The notes: generated by a model not told the origin, from the sequence alone. Counted from the stretch's first letter, positions 34,595 to 43,112 are shown. The stretch is 44,182 bases of DNA from JAVKNF01 sp031537795 (GCA_031537795.1 JAVKNF010000007.1:1-44182); one strand, 5' to 3'. Translations and numbers: made by a program.

Positions 34595-35848
34595 ATGATG
34601 TTTAAGATTTCAGATCGTTTATCTAGAATATTCAATAAATCAAACAATATAATCTCACCAAAATTAATTAATGAATTAAGAGAAGAGTTAATAAATAATT
34701 CAATTAGAAAAACAACAGCAAATAAAATACTAGAGATATTCAGAGTAAAAATTGAAAATATAGAAAAGAAGGAATATCATGATGATTATCTTAAAAAACT
34801 TTTTTCTAAATTATTTTATAAAACGATATTGAATTTATTTGAATCTATAAAACTAAAAGAAGAGATACTCAAAGATAATAATACAATTGTAGTAATTGGG
34901 CTTTCTGGCGCAGGTAAAACTATTACTGCAATAAAATTAGCAAATATTATTAAAAAGAAAAAGAAAAAGAAAAAGAAAGTTATAGTTATAGGGATCTACA
35001 CTAGAAAGATAACAAGTGAATCTTTTCTTAAAGATTTGGGGAAGAGAAATAATATAGATACCGCTATTTTTACATTCAACCCTCTTTATACAGAGTCTTT
35101 AATAGATGAAATAAATGAACTGAAGAAAGAATATAATTCTATAATCATCGACACAACAGCAATATCTTTTTTAAGTGAGATGCAGGAAATGAAAAAGCTA
35201 TTTGAAAGATTAAAGATAAATAGAACTCTATTAATTATTGATGCTCTTTCAAATAATTCAATTTTAGAGAAGATCAAAAAAATAATTTCTTTTTTTAAAA
35301 CAGATGGAGTAGTTGTTTCTAAAACTGATTCCTCTGATTTATGTAATATATTTTTTATTATTTACGATATTATAAAGTTGCCTATTTTCTTTAATTGCAC
35401 TGGTGAAAAAATTAATAATATTTTGAATTTCGATTCAGATAATATCGCAAGAAAGATCAGCGGCTTTTCTAAAAATATTAAAGAAGAAATAACTGAACTT
35501 GAAGATGAATATATATCTTTAGATGAAGATCCACATTCAAAATCTTTAAATTTTATAAAATTATTAAGAGAGCTCGAAAATATATATAATTTTAATAAAA
35601 AGGTTAAAATATTTAAAAATGTATCTGTTTTTAAGAAAATACCCTCTGTGAACCAAGAAACTCAAAATAATTTAAAAAAACAAATATCAATATTACAATC
35701 TATGACTTTAAAAGAAAGACTAAATCCCGCAATAATTAATCAGGCTACTATAAATAGAATATCCAAAAATTGTAAACTTGACTTAGTAGAGATTAAATCT
35801 ATTATAGAGTATTTAAAAAAATTGAATCTCAAATTGTTAGGATCATGA
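34595..35848 (+). CDS. ffh: Very divergent signal recognition particle GTPase Ffh (SRP54)
   Basis: 417 residues in the NG-M order of SRP54, which targets nascent membrane and secreted proteins to SecY with 4.5S RNA. The P-loop IGLSGAGKT (101-109) is present. The other hallmarks have drifted: DTAGR reads DTTAI (186-190), DAMTGQ reads DALSNN (216-221), TKLDGDARGG reads SKTDSSDLCN (242-251), and the GSG RNA-binding element of the M-domain reads NCK (392-394). The M-domain is still clear from LNFIKLLRELENI (318-330) and ILQSMTLKERLNPAI (366-380). It overlaps the next gene by 4 nt. Whether it is the only Ffh in the cell cannot be known from this window. Confidence 0.75.
   Translation: MMFKISDRLSRIFNKSNNIISPKLINELREELINNSIRKTTANKILEIFRVKIENIEKKEYHDDYLKKLFSKLFYKTILNLFESIKLKEEILKDNNTIVVIGLSGAGKTITAIKLANIIKKKKKKKKKVIVIGIYTRKITSESFLKDLGKRNNIDTAIFTFNPLYTESLIDEINELKKEYNSIIIDTTAISFLSEMQEMKKLFERLKINRTLLIIDALSNNSILEKIKKIISFFKTDGVVVSKTDSSDLCNIFFIIYDIIKLPIFFNCTGEKINNILNFDSDNIARKISGFSKNIKEEITELEDEYISLDEDPHSKSLNFIKLLRELENIYNFNKKVKIFKNVSVFKKIPSVNQETQNNLKKQISILQSMTLKERLNPAIINQATINRISKNCKLDLVEIKSIIEYLKKLNLKLLGS
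34952..34979 (+). repeat. AAAAAG hexanucleotide tract inside ffh
   Basis: Four tandem AAAAAG units (34952-34975) plus AAAG encode a run of nine lysines (120-128) in the G-domain of Ffh, right after the P-loop helix. Hexanucleotide units keep the frame when copies are gained or lost. The run breaks a region that is normally a short loop before the VLLVAAD strand. Confidence 0.8.
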
Positions 35849-36579
35849 ATAAATTATTAATTATTCTATTGTTGGTATCTTTATTTCATTGTTCTTTGAG
35901 GCCTATGATGCAAAATCAACTCTCGGAAAATAAAAAAATATGTATTATTTTAGAATTAAAAAATAACCCTGAAAGAACATTGCTAGAGAAATTTGAACGC
36001 TTTTTAAATCAACATTTTACTCAAAATTACAAAGAATGCGATTATGTTTTACTTGTTTCTAATGATTTAACAAAATCAGAAATATCAGATTTTTCAGGTG
36101 TAATACTTCAAAGCCAAATTACAGTTTATACAACTTATGCATTGTTTAAAGCAGAAAATATACAATCTAAAGAAAAATTATATTTAACATTAAAAGAGAA
36201 TAATATTTATGGAAAAACTCAAGATGTTGGAAGCCAATTTACTGGAATTGGTTCCGGAAGAATGAATTCTATAAAAGATATATCTGATGAAAATATAAGA
36301 GTAAGAGATAAATATCAAAAATATTATGATATATTTTCTTCTTTTATGAAACCATTGCGAACTGTTCCTGGCATTTTTATTAATTCTGGTTCATTTACTA
36401 TAAATCCTAATTTATTTTCTGCAACTTATCAAAATGAAGTAGATACAATTGAGTCTATTTACGGTAAAATTGCAGAAAATTTATATTATCAGGTGATGAT
36501 TATTTTAAAAGATGAAAAAGCCTATCTAGATCGAGACCTAGAAATAGAAATTGATAAAAATAACAATGAAAATTTATAA
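35845..36579 (+). CDS. LptE-like LPS-assembly protein, probable lipoprotein
   Basis: 244 residues. A signal-like N-terminus (MNKLLIILLLVSLFHCSLRP) has Cys16 where a lipoprotein would be modified, but the preceding LFH is a poor lipobox. The mature start CSLRPMM resembles CGFxPLY of alphaproteobacterial LptE. A later part (SQITVYTTYALFKAENIQSKEKLY ... SIYGKIAENLYYQVMIIL) follows the LptE pattern, in which a beta strand region precedes a C-terminal helix with I-x-x-x-L. LptE plugs LptD in the outer membrane. The middle (about 120-185) is longer than usual and unfamiliar. It overlaps ffh by 4 nt and the next gene by 14 nt. Confidence 0.45.
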   Translation: MNKLLIILLLVSLFHCSLRPMMQNQLSENKKICIILELKNNPERTLLEKFERFLNQHFTQNYKECDYVLLVSNDLTKSEISDFSGVILQSQITVYTTYALFKAENIQSKEKLYLTLKENNIYGKTQDVGSQFTGIGSGRMNSIKDISDENIRVRDKYQKYYDIFSSFMKPLRTVPGIFINSGSFTINPNLFSATYQNEVDTIESIYGKIAENLYYQVMIILKDEKAYLDRDLEIEIDKNNNENL

Positions 36580-37231
36580 AAAAATTATATTCTTTACGAT
36601 ATTTTTTATTTTATCTTTTAACGAACCACATTGTATTATCTCACCTGAATATATTATTAATAATTATAAATTTTTAACTCCTGGTTTGGAAGCGGATATA
36701 TACGCTAAACCTGTTAGATTTTCTAAAACTAATAATTTGACACAAAAAGTTGGCAGCCCTTTTGTTGGAAAAGGTAAGATTATAAAAATTAAAGGTTATA
36801 TTCTTGATTTGATCGGATCTCCTGTTGATAATGCTAAAATTAATATATGGCAAACAAATACATTTGGTTACTATAATTATTTAGTAGATAAAACAGATTA
36901 TTCAAAATATGATGAAGACTTTGAAAGTACAGGAACTTTTATAACAGATAATACTGGTTATTTTTATTTTATTACAATTATTCCAGGAATATACGGAGAG
37001 AGGGCTCCTCATATACACTTAAAGGTAAATCATAAGAGATTTCCTACACTAGAAACAGAAATATTTCTTCAGAATCATCCAAAGAATTCGCAAGACAAGA
37101 AATTTAGTTCTATAAAAGAAACAATGCAAAAATTATTAATTTGTAATTTTAAAAATACTGAAGAAAATCAAATTCCAACTTGTATTTTTAATATTCGATT
37201 AAACGGAATTGACACAAAGAAAAAATACTAA
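36566..37231 (+). CDS. Exported intradiol ring-cleavage dioxygenase-like protein
   Basis: From the ATG at 36566 the protein is 221 residues, with a signal peptide over about its first 20. The core follows the protocatechuate/catechol dioxygenase fold: IKGYILDLIGSPVDNAKINIWQTNTFGYYNY, GTFITDNTGYFYFITIIPGIYGERAPHIHLKV. The four non-haem iron ligands of the family are present as Tyr (in FGYYNY), Tyr (in PGIYGE), His and His (PHIHL). The enzyme class opens catechol rings between the hydroxyls, but exported members have been little studied and the substrate here is unknown. The frame also opens from a TTG at 36551. It overlaps the previous gene by 14 nt. Confidence 0.75.
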   Translation: MKIYKKIIFFTIFFILSFNEPHCIISPEYIINNYKFLTPGLEADIYAKPVRFSKTNNLTQKVGSPFVGKGKIIKIKGYILDLIGSPVDNAKINIWQTNTFGYYNYLVDKTDYSKYDEDFESTGTFITDNTGYFYFITIIPGIYGERAPHIHLKVNHKRFPTLETEIFLQNHPKNSQDKKFSSIKETMQKLLICNFKNTEENQIPTCIFNIRLNGIDTKKKY

Positions 37232-37235
37232 AGGA

Positions 37236-38099
37236 ATGTTTTTAATTTTTCTTTTTTTTATTTCAATTTATAATTTATTTTCGGATGGATTTATTCAGAA
37301 AAAAGGAGACTTTCTTTTAATAAACACTTTATATCTTTCAAATCTACAAGAAACAGAGACTAAAATAGGAAATATTTTAAATTCAAGAATAGGCTCTTTT
37401 ATGTTTATAAATTACTTTGAATATGGTGTTTTTTCAAGAATTACAATAGGAGGTAAAATAACAACTAAGGAGTATTTTCAAGATAAGAATAGCAATGTAT
37501 TTGGGCAGGTCGCAAGAAAATCTGGCGCATTAGAAGGTCTTGAAGTTCTAACAAGAATATTAATTTTTAATCATGAATCTTTTGTTCTGTCTCATTTTTC
37601 ATCTATAAAAATGCCGGGATTCTTTTTTGATAAAGAGGAATTATATCAACAGTTTGGAGCCGTGAGATACCCAGAATATCAAACTGGTTTTGAGCTTGGG
37701 TTTTCTTTAGAAGATAAAGATAATATACAAGTTTATACAGCGAAAAATATTTTTTTTACTTTTGGAGTGTACTATAGAACTAACATAAAATTTTGGGACG
37801 AAATGAGATTTTCTTTTACATTAGGTCTTCCTTTTACAGAAAAGGTAATTTTACTTATTAAATTTTTGAAGATTAATTATTTTTTTAAAAATACTGCATT
37901 CTCTCCTCAAGATATGTTGTTATTTAACGGATCAATGTTCGCAATTGCCGAAATATATACTTCTGGTTTATTTAAAATTACAGATTATCTTATGTTGGAA
38001 TTTGGTTATAAAGTTAGCATACATTCTGATGTGATAAAAACTGCACTTAGAAAAATTAATGATAACACAATTTTTGTAGGTTTTTGGAATTATTTTTAA
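37236..38099 (+). CDS. Exported hypothetical, possible outer-membrane beta-barrel
   Basis: From the ATG at 37236, 287 residues with a signal peptide (MFLIFLFFISIYNLFSDG). The rest alternates polar and hydrophobic residues in many short strand-like stretches (FSRITIGGKITT, TGFELGFSLED, IKFWDEMRFSFTLGLPF, LMLEFGYKVSI) and ends in ...FVGFWNYF. A C-terminal Phe preceded by aromatic residues is a typical BAM recognition signal. This points to an outer-membrane beta-barrel, but no family was recognised. The frame also opens from a TTG at 37209. The ATG directly follows AAGGA, too close for ordinary ribosome spacing; translation may depend on the upstream gene. Confidence 0.6.
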   Translation: MFLIFLFFISIYNLFSDGFIQKKGDFLLINTLYLSNLQETETKIGNILNSRIGSFMFINYFEYGVFSRITIGGKITTKEYFQDKNSNVFGQVARKSGALEGLEVLTRILIFNHESFVLSHFSSIKMPGFFFDKEELYQQFGAVRYPEYQTGFELGFSLEDKDNIQVYTAKNIFFTFGVYYRTNIKFWDEMRFSFTLGLPFTEKVILLIKFLKINYFFKNTAFSPQDMLLFNGSMFAIAEIYTSGLFKITDYLMLEFGYKVSIHSDVIKTALRKINDNTIFVGFWNYF

Positions 38100-38126
38100 T
38101 TGATCTTATTAAATAATATCAATTAA
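38096..38126. terminator. AT-only inverted repeat between convergent genes
   Basis: TTAATTGAT (38096-38104) and ATCAATTAA (38118-38126) form a perfect 9-bp stem, with a possible inner ATTA/TAAT stem in the 13-nt loop. It starts at the stop codon of the barrel-like gene and lies between two convergent genes. T-rich sequence follows (38131-38150). The stem has very little G+C, so intrinsic termination is uncertain. Confidence 0.35.
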
Positions 38127-38155
38127 CTTAATTTCTGTTTTAATTTTATAAGATT

Positions 38156-38674
38156 TTATCTTTTACCAAAAAATGATATAGTCTTCTTATCAATAGTATG
38201 TACGTTAATAATATAACCAATTAGAGCCGAGGAGCAGTTGGCATCTAAATTAAGCTTTTCAACATCTAGACCGTATACCGTAAAATTATAGCGATGTTTT
38301 TCTTTCACAGGTGGACATGCTCCGTCAAAACCATAATTCCCAAAGTCATTTTTCCCAAATGTAAATAGATTTTTGTTTTCTTCTGAAATGCTATTTTGAG
38401 AAGCTTGTATGTTATATGCAATCATATGAATCCAACCCATTCCTCCAGTTGGAGCATCTGGATCGTGAGCTATAATTGCAAAACTTTTAACATTTGCTGA
38501 AAAATTACCCCAATGCAATGTTGGTATTTTATTAGAGCCGTTGCAACCAAATCCGTTAAAGAAATTCTCTTGCGGTAAAAATTGTTTTTCTTTTAGATTG
38601 GAATTTAAAAATACACCTTTATCCACTGAAAAACCTGAAGATAAAATAATGAAAAAGAAAATAAATTTTAACAT
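38156..38674 (-). CDS. YbhB/YbcL (PEBP) family protein, exported
   Basis: From the ATG at 38674, 172 residues with a signal peptide (MLKFIFFFIILSSGFS). It has the PEBP ligand-pocket motifs: AIIAHDPDAPTGGMGWIHMIAYNI (the DPDAP-x-G-x-x-x-H element) and FGNYGFDGACPPVKEKHRYNFTVYGL (the GxxGYxGPCPP and HRY elements). Family members bind phosphorylated or anionic small ligands; their bacterial role is unclear. The export signal places it in the periplasm. A longer frame begins at TTG 38689. Confidence 0.88.
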   Translation of the reverse strand: MLKFIFFFIILSSGFSVDKGVFLNSNLKEKQFLPQENFFNGFGCNGSNKIPTLHWGNFSANVKSFAIIAHDPDAPTGGMGWIHMIAYNIQASQNSISEENKNLFTFGKNDFGNYGFDGACPPVKEKHRYNFTVYGLDVEKLNLDANCSSALIGYIINVHTIDKKTISFFGKR

Positions 38675-38725
38675 ATTTTTTATATCCAAAACTAACTAAT
38701 TATAAAGTCAAATTTTTATTTGTTT

Positions 38726-38971
38726 TTATTTTAAGAAAATATTTAGGTTATTATCTTTAAAAATAAAATAAGCATTTTCAATTTTTATATTCATATTTTT
38801 ATTATCTTCTAATATTTTCATATCTGAATTTGATACAATCTTACCCTCAATCTGTTGGTGATTCTCTAAAATTACTATTTTTCCTTCTGATATTGTATCC
38901 AAAATAACTTTTGAAGATAAATATTCTGTATTTTCTGAGAAATCAAGATTAAAAATTTGAACTTTAAACAT
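38726..38971 (-). CDS. atpC: ATP synthase epsilon-like protein (short)
   Basis: 81 residues resembling the N-terminal beta-sandwich of AtpC: a start FKVQIFNLDF, then SEGKIVILENHQQIEGKIV (cf. GxxGVLPGHAPLxxxLxPG) and IENAYFIFKDNNLNIFL (cf. VxGGFxEVxxNxVTVLA). The C-terminal helical hairpin is missing. That hairpin regulates ATP hydrolysis and is absent or short in several relatives, so its loss need not destroy function. The gene is separate from the other ATP synthase genes. The similarity is weak; alternatively it is an unrelated small beta protein. Confidence 0.5.
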   Translation of the reverse strand: MFKVQIFNLDFSENTEYLSSKVILDTISEGKIVILENHQQIEGKIVSNSDMKILEDNKNMNIKIENAYFIFKDNNLNIFLK

Positions 38972-39015
38972 AACAATAAACTTTCTGATTCAAAATAAAA
39001 ATCAACTTTTATAGC

Positions 39016-39044
39016 TTGCTTTTTACGTATTTAATAAGTATTTT
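39016..39044 (+). promoter_or_regulatory. Candidate promoter for the WecA-like gene
   Basis: TTGCTT (39016-39021), 17 nt, TATTTT (39039-39044), 8 nt before the ATG at 39053. It lies in the divergent gap to the atpC-like gene. Weak on sequence but well spaced. Confidence 0.3.
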
Positions 39045-39052
39045 TATGAAAA

Positions 39053-40075
39053 ATGAGTTTCTTAAAATATTTTGCTTCCTCTATTCTTTTGATTCCATCT
39101 GTAATTTATTATATTAAGATAATGACAAATTATAATATCTTAGATAAACCTGAAAAGGAACATAGTAATCACAAAACTCCTATTCCGAGAGGGGTAGGAA
39201 TTCTAATAATTTCTTATTCTTTTCTAGGTTATTTATTTTTTAAGCAAAATATAAACCTTTTGTATTTTAAGATTATAATTTTAACAATCTCGCTTGCTCT
39301 AATTTTTCTAATTGAAGACCTATCTAGAATAAGCTTTTTTCATAGATTTATTATACAAATTATTTTTGCTTTGATTTTAACATTTATCTTGAAGCGAGAA
39401 ATTAATGAATTGATGTCTGTTTTTTTGAAATATGAATATATGAGATATTTCTTGGTGTTTTTCGGCTCTCTTTGGTTCATGAATCTTTATAATTTTATGG
39501 ACGGAATAGATCTTATGACAACATTAAATACAATATTTATAATATTAAGTGTGATTATTTTGAGTGAATTTAGATATTTAAAAAGTGAAATTCCTTTTGA
39601 AATGTTCAATGAAATTGAGGAGATTGCAAAATATATATTGCCCTGCCTTTTAGTTTTTGTGTTTTTTAATAAACCAGTTGCAAAAGTATTTTTAGGAGAT
39701 TCTGGCTCTGTTGCTTTTGGTTTTTTTATTGCTTTTTTATTAATAAAATCGTCGACATTCATAGGAATTGTTAATTCAATAATTATCTCAATGTACTATA
39801 TATTAGATGCAACTTTAAGTATTTTATTAAGAATTAGAAATAAAGAAAAGATTTGGCTTTCAAGTGGCACTGCTAATTTTTTTCAAAAAGCAAAACATTC
39901 TGGGTTTTCTGTTTATAAAATATTATTTCATATTTTAGTTTTAGATATTTTCTTATTAATTTTAGCGGTTTTAAATGAATATTTTACTTATAAATTTGGC
40001 TTTTTATTCTTATTTGTTGGTTTTTTTGCAGCTTCTTTTATTATTTATAGATTTCAGAAGAACTTTATAAAATAA
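39053..40075 (+). CDS. WecA/WbpL-type undecaprenyl-phosphate sugar-1-phosphate transferase
   Basis: 340 residues, about ten membrane helices. Family motifs include PIPRGVGILI near the start, an EDLSRIS element where most members have DD, NLYNFMDGIDLM (the catalytic N-x-x-N-F-x-DG-x-D) and FLGDSGSVAFGF. Such enzymes put a sugar-1-phosphate on undecaprenyl phosphate to start O-antigen or similar polymer synthesis. It is not MraY, since the latter's peptide-binding HHH motif is missing. With the WaaL-like protein at 3147 it suggests a lipid-linked glycan pathway. Confidence 0.85.
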   Translation: MSFLKYFASSILLIPSVIYYIKIMTNYNILDKPEKEHSNHKTPIPRGVGILIISYSFLGYLFFKQNINLLYFKIIILTISLALIFLIEDLSRISFFHRFIIQIIFALILTFILKREINELMSVFLKYEYMRYFLVFFGSLWFMNLYNFMDGIDLMTTLNTIFIILSVIILSEFRYLKSEIPFEMFNEIEEIAKYILPCLLVFVFFNKPVAKVFLGDSGSVAFGFFIAFLLIKSSTFIGIVNSIIISMYYILDATLSILLRIRNKEKIWLSSGTANFFQKAKHSGFSVYKILFHILVLDIFLLILAVLNEYFTYKFGFLFLFVGFFAASFIIYRFQKNFIK

Positions 40076-40184
40076 ACTCTGTATTGGTTTTCATTTCTCT
40101 TTTATAAATGATTAAAGATAAAAAAACTTAAAAAACTTGCAAAAAAAAACTTATATAGTAATTGGAAGTATATTTATAATAAAT

Positions 40185-40469
40185 ATGGCTAATAACGTAA
40201 CAAAAACAGAGCTAATTGAAATGTTGGCAAAGGAAGTTGAGTGTTCAAAAGCTCAAGCTTCAAAATTCCTAAGTAGTTTTATTAATACAATAGAAATTTC
40301 TTTGAAAAAAGGACGTACTGTTCAAATTATAGGTTTTTTAAGCTTTGCTGTAACCGAAAGAAAAGCTCGTGAAGGTAGAAATCCAAAAACAGGCGCAGTT
40401 GTAAAGATCGCAAAATCTAAAACTGTAAAAGTTAAAGTTGGAAAAGCTTTAAAAGATTCAGTAAAATAA
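40185..40469 (+). CDS. DNA-binding protein HU
   Basis: HU/IHF-family histone-like protein that bends and compacts DNA. From the ATG at 40185 it has 94 residues, the normal size: N-terminal helices (VTKTELIEMLAKEVECSKAQASKF), then the beta arm and saddle (GFLSFAVTERKAREGRNPKTGAVVKI), including the conserved GRNPKTG with the DNA-intercalating Pro. The last residues are Lys-rich. The frame also opens from a TTG at 40137, which adds 16 non-family residues and is unlikely. Confidence 0.95.
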   Translation: MANNVTKTELIEMLAKEVECSKAQASKFLSSFINTIEISLKKGRTVQIIGFLSFAVTERKAREGRNPKTGAVVKIAKSKTVKVKVGKALKDSVK

Positions 40470-40483
40470 ATCTTTAAATTGAA

Positions 40484-41452
40484 ATGAAGCGTCAGAATTT
40501 AGACGAAAAATCTTTTTATAAAGATGTCTATTTTAAGATGCTTCTTTCTAGGAAGATAGAAGAATCCTGTCTTTCTTTATACAGAGAAGGTTTAATATTT
40601 GGTTTTTGTCATCTTTACATAGGTCAAGAAGCAATATCAACAGCTCTTTATAAAGCAAAACAAAAAACAGACGATGTTATAACCTCCTACAGGTGCCATA
40701 CTCACGCATTAATGGCAGGAGAAACTCCAACTCAAATAATAGCAGAATTATTAGGAAAAGAAATCGGCTCTTCAAAAGGAAAAGGTGGTTCTATGCATAT
40801 ATTTAGCCCTGAAAATAATTTTTGGGGTGGTCACGGTATAGTTGGAGCATCTATTCCATTAGGTACTGGACTTGCTTTTGCAAATAAATACAACAAAAAT
40901 AATGCGGTAGCAATTGCAGTATGCGGTGACGGTGCAATGGATCAGGGTCAGGTCTACGAATCTTTCAATATGGCATCTTTGTGGAATCTGCCAATTTTAT
41001 ATATTGTTGAAACAAACGGTTATTCAATGGGCACTGCTTGTTCAAGACATTCCGCTTCTGGGAATCTCTTTTATAACAGAGGAGGAGCTTTTGGAATAGA
41101 AGGGAAAGAAATAGACGGAATGGATTTTGATATTTGTTATGAAGAATTCTCAAATGCTATAGAAGATATCAGAAAAACCTCAAAACCTTTTATAATTCAA
41201 TGTAACACTTATAGATTTAAAGGGCATTCAGTTTCAGATTCTGCCTCCTATAGAAGTAAAGAAGAAGTTCAAAAATATCAAGAGAGAGACTCAATTAAAA
41301 AGATAGAATTTAAATTAAAAGACCTAGAAATTACAGAAAATGAATTATTAGAAATTGAAGAAAAAGCAGATTCAGAAATTCAGAAAGCAGTTTTAGAAGC
41401 GAAAGAAGCTAAATTTCCAGATTTATCTGAATTAGAAACTGATGTTTTTTGA
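40484..41452 (+). CDS. pdhA: Pyruvate dehydrogenase E1 component, alpha subunit
   Basis: E1-alpha binds thiamine diphosphate and decarboxylates pyruvate for the pyruvate dehydrogenase complex. 322 residues: YREGLIFGFCHLYIGQEA at the N-terminus, the RCHTHALMAG segment, GKGGSMHIF, and the TPP-binding GDGAMDQGQVYESFNMASLWNLPILYIVETN region; the phosphorylation-loop-like segment YRFKGHSVSDSASYR is near the end. E1-beta and the other subunits are not in the window. It follows HU by 14 nt. Its last 21 nt overlap the convergent holB. Confidence 0.95.
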   Translation: MKRQNLDEKSFYKDVYFKMLLSRKIEESCLSLYREGLIFGFCHLYIGQEAISTALYKAKQKTDDVITSYRCHTHALMAGETPTQIIAELLGKEIGSSKGKGGSMHIFSPENNFWGGHGIVGASIPLGTGLAFANKYNKNNAVAIAVCGDGAMDQGQVYESFNMASLWNLPILYIVETNGYSMGTACSRHSASGNLFYNRGGAFGIEGKEIDGMDFDICYEEFSNAIEDIRKTSKPFIIQCNTYRFKGHSVSDSASYRSKEEVQKYQERDSIKKIEFKLKDLEITENELLEIEEKADSEIQKAVLEAKEAKFPDLSELETDVF

Positions 41453-42400
41453 AATTTTTAAAATTAATTTATAAAAAAATAATAAATATACATTTTCATT
41501 CCTCAAATCAGCAATTATAACTTCTAATTCTTTAAAAACTTCAAATTTTTCCTTGATACTTGATTTATTTGTAGATCTAACCGCCAAATAAGATAAAATT
41601 AATATTAAAATATCTTTCACTTGTGTGAAAGAGGTTTCTTTTTTTGTTAATTTTATCCAATTTCTAATTTCAAAATCACAAGATTCAGAGTCTTTATCTT
41701 TTAGAGCTTTCTCAATTTTATAGAATAATTCCAAACCTTTATATTGCAAGATATCTAAAGCCAAACCTGCAGTTTTTGCAATTTGAAAAAGTAAATCTTT
41801 TTCTTTTGTGTTTAAGTCTTTTAATTCTGAATTTTGATTTGCAATCATCAAAAAAGAATCTAGATTCTGCTCTTTAAAATTAAAAATAATTGAACGAGAT
41901 TCTATTGTTTTAAGAATTTCAACTTTTTGATGTGAAAGAAGAAAGAAATAACAATTTTCATTAGGCTCTTCAAGAATTTTTAACATTGCATTAAGCCCAT
42001 TTTTATTTATCTCATCCAGAGAATCTATAAGAATAAATTTAAAACCGGATGCTTTAGATTTTAAAGATAAAAATTCTTTAATAACTCTAATTTCATCAAC
42101 AGAAATGTTGCCTTTATCTTCTGAAGATATAAATAATAAATCTTCAATCTCTTTAATGTTAAATTCTGATTCATTTTTATTTATATTAATATTTCCGTTC
42201 AAGAATTTAAAAATAAGATTTAAAATGAAAATTTTCTTACCGGAGCCTTCTAATCCCTTTAAAATTATAACGGTTGGCAGTTTTTTTTCTTCAAAAAGTT
42301 CTTTTAATTTTTCAAATAAAATTTGATTCTCATAAAAATTATTAATTATTTGAACCTTTTTATTACATGCATTCTCTTCGTTATTATTTTTTTCTTCCAT
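41432..42400 (-). CDS. holB: DNA polymerase III delta' subunit-like (HolB)
   Basis: Clamp-loader AAA+ subunit. 322 residues: a P-loop GLEGSGKKIF (Thr/Ser of the usual GKT/S is Lys), the ISVDEIRVIKEFLSLKS helix, FILIDSLDEINKNGLNAMLKILEEPNENCYFFLLSHQ (delta'/tau pattern) and IESRSIIFNF (SRC region with the Cys replaced by Ser). The zinc-binding cysteines of gamma/tau are missing, so it is HolB rather than DnaX. The altered P-loop fits delta', which does not need to hydrolyse ATP. The N-terminal residues are acidic and Asn-rich. Confidence 0.85.
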   Translation of the reverse strand: MEEKNNNEENACNKKVQIINNFYENQILFEKLKELFEEKKLPTVIILKGLEGSGKKIFILNLIFKFLNGNININKNESEFNIKEIEDLLFISSEDKGNISVDEIRVIKEFLSLKSKASGFKFILIDSLDEINKNGLNAMLKILEEPNENCYFFLLSHQKVEILKTIESRSIIFNFKEQNLDSFLMIANQNSELKDLNTKEKDLLFQIAKTAGLALDILQYKGLELFYKIEKALKDKDSESCDFEIRNWIKLTKKETSFTQVKDILILILSYLAVRSTNKSSIKEKFEVFKELEVIIADLRNENVYLLFFYKLILKISKNISF

Positions 42401-42440
42401 TTAATTTTTTCTTTGTATATTATAAAATAAATTAAATTCA

Positions 42441-43112
42441 ATGAATGTAAATAGCATCATCTTAAATAATGTTGAGAAAGATTTTTTTGAGGGTAAAAAT
42501 AAAATCAAGATTTTAAATAAAATAAATTTAGAGTTCAAACAAGGAAATTCTTACGGAATATTTGGTTCCTCTGGCAGCGGCAAAACAACTTTAGCTCAAA
42601 TAATAGGTTTATTGGACGTTCCAACTAAAGGAGATGTTATTTTTAATAACTTAAAAACAAATAGACTTAATATAAAAGATAGACTAAAAATTATTCGAAA
42701 GAATCTAGGTTTTGTATATCAATTTCATTATCTTTTAGAGCATTTTTCTGTTTTCGAAAATATATTTATTCAAGCTCAAATAGCTGGTTTTGAACAAGAC
42801 ATAGCAAATGCATTGACAAAAAATATACTTTATAAAACTGGACTAACAAAAAGAGAGAATCACTATCCTTCTATGCTTTCAGGGGGTGAAAAACAAAGAG
42901 TTGCAATAGCGAGAGCTCTGGTAAAAAAACCTAAAATTCTTATAGTAGACGAGCCAACTGGTAGTTTGGACTTAAAACTAGGAAACGAAATCTTTGATTT
43001 AATGTTAAAAACCTCCAAAGAGTTAGACGTTATATTTATTATGGTTACTCATAATGAAAATTTTTTGCCTATTTTTGATAAAACATTCAAAATGGAAGAA
43101 ATAAACAAGTAG
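42441..43112 (+). CDS. lolD: Lipoprotein-releasing system ATP-binding protein LolD
   Basis: ATPase of the LolCDE complex, which extracts lipoproteins from the inner membrane for transfer to the outer membrane. 223 residues: Walker A GSSGSGKTT, Q-loop VYQFHYLLEHFSVFENI, signature LSGGEKQRVAIARAL, Walker B ILIVDEPTGSLD and H-loop VTHNENF. The FQFHxLLxxFxAxENV pattern is characteristic of LolD. LolC/E are not in the window. Separated from holB by a 40-nt divergent gap. Confidence 0.9.
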   Translation: MNVNSIILNNVEKDFFEGKNKIKILNKINLEFKQGNSYGIFGSSGSGKTTLAQIIGLLDVPTKGDVIFNNLKTNRLNIKDRLKIIRKNLGFVYQFHYLLEHFSVFENIFIQAQIAGFEQDIANALTKNILYKTGLTKRENHYPSMLSGGEKQRVAIARALVKKPKILIVDEPTGSLDLKLGNEIFDLMLKTSKELDVIFIMVTHNENFLPIFDKTFKMEEINK

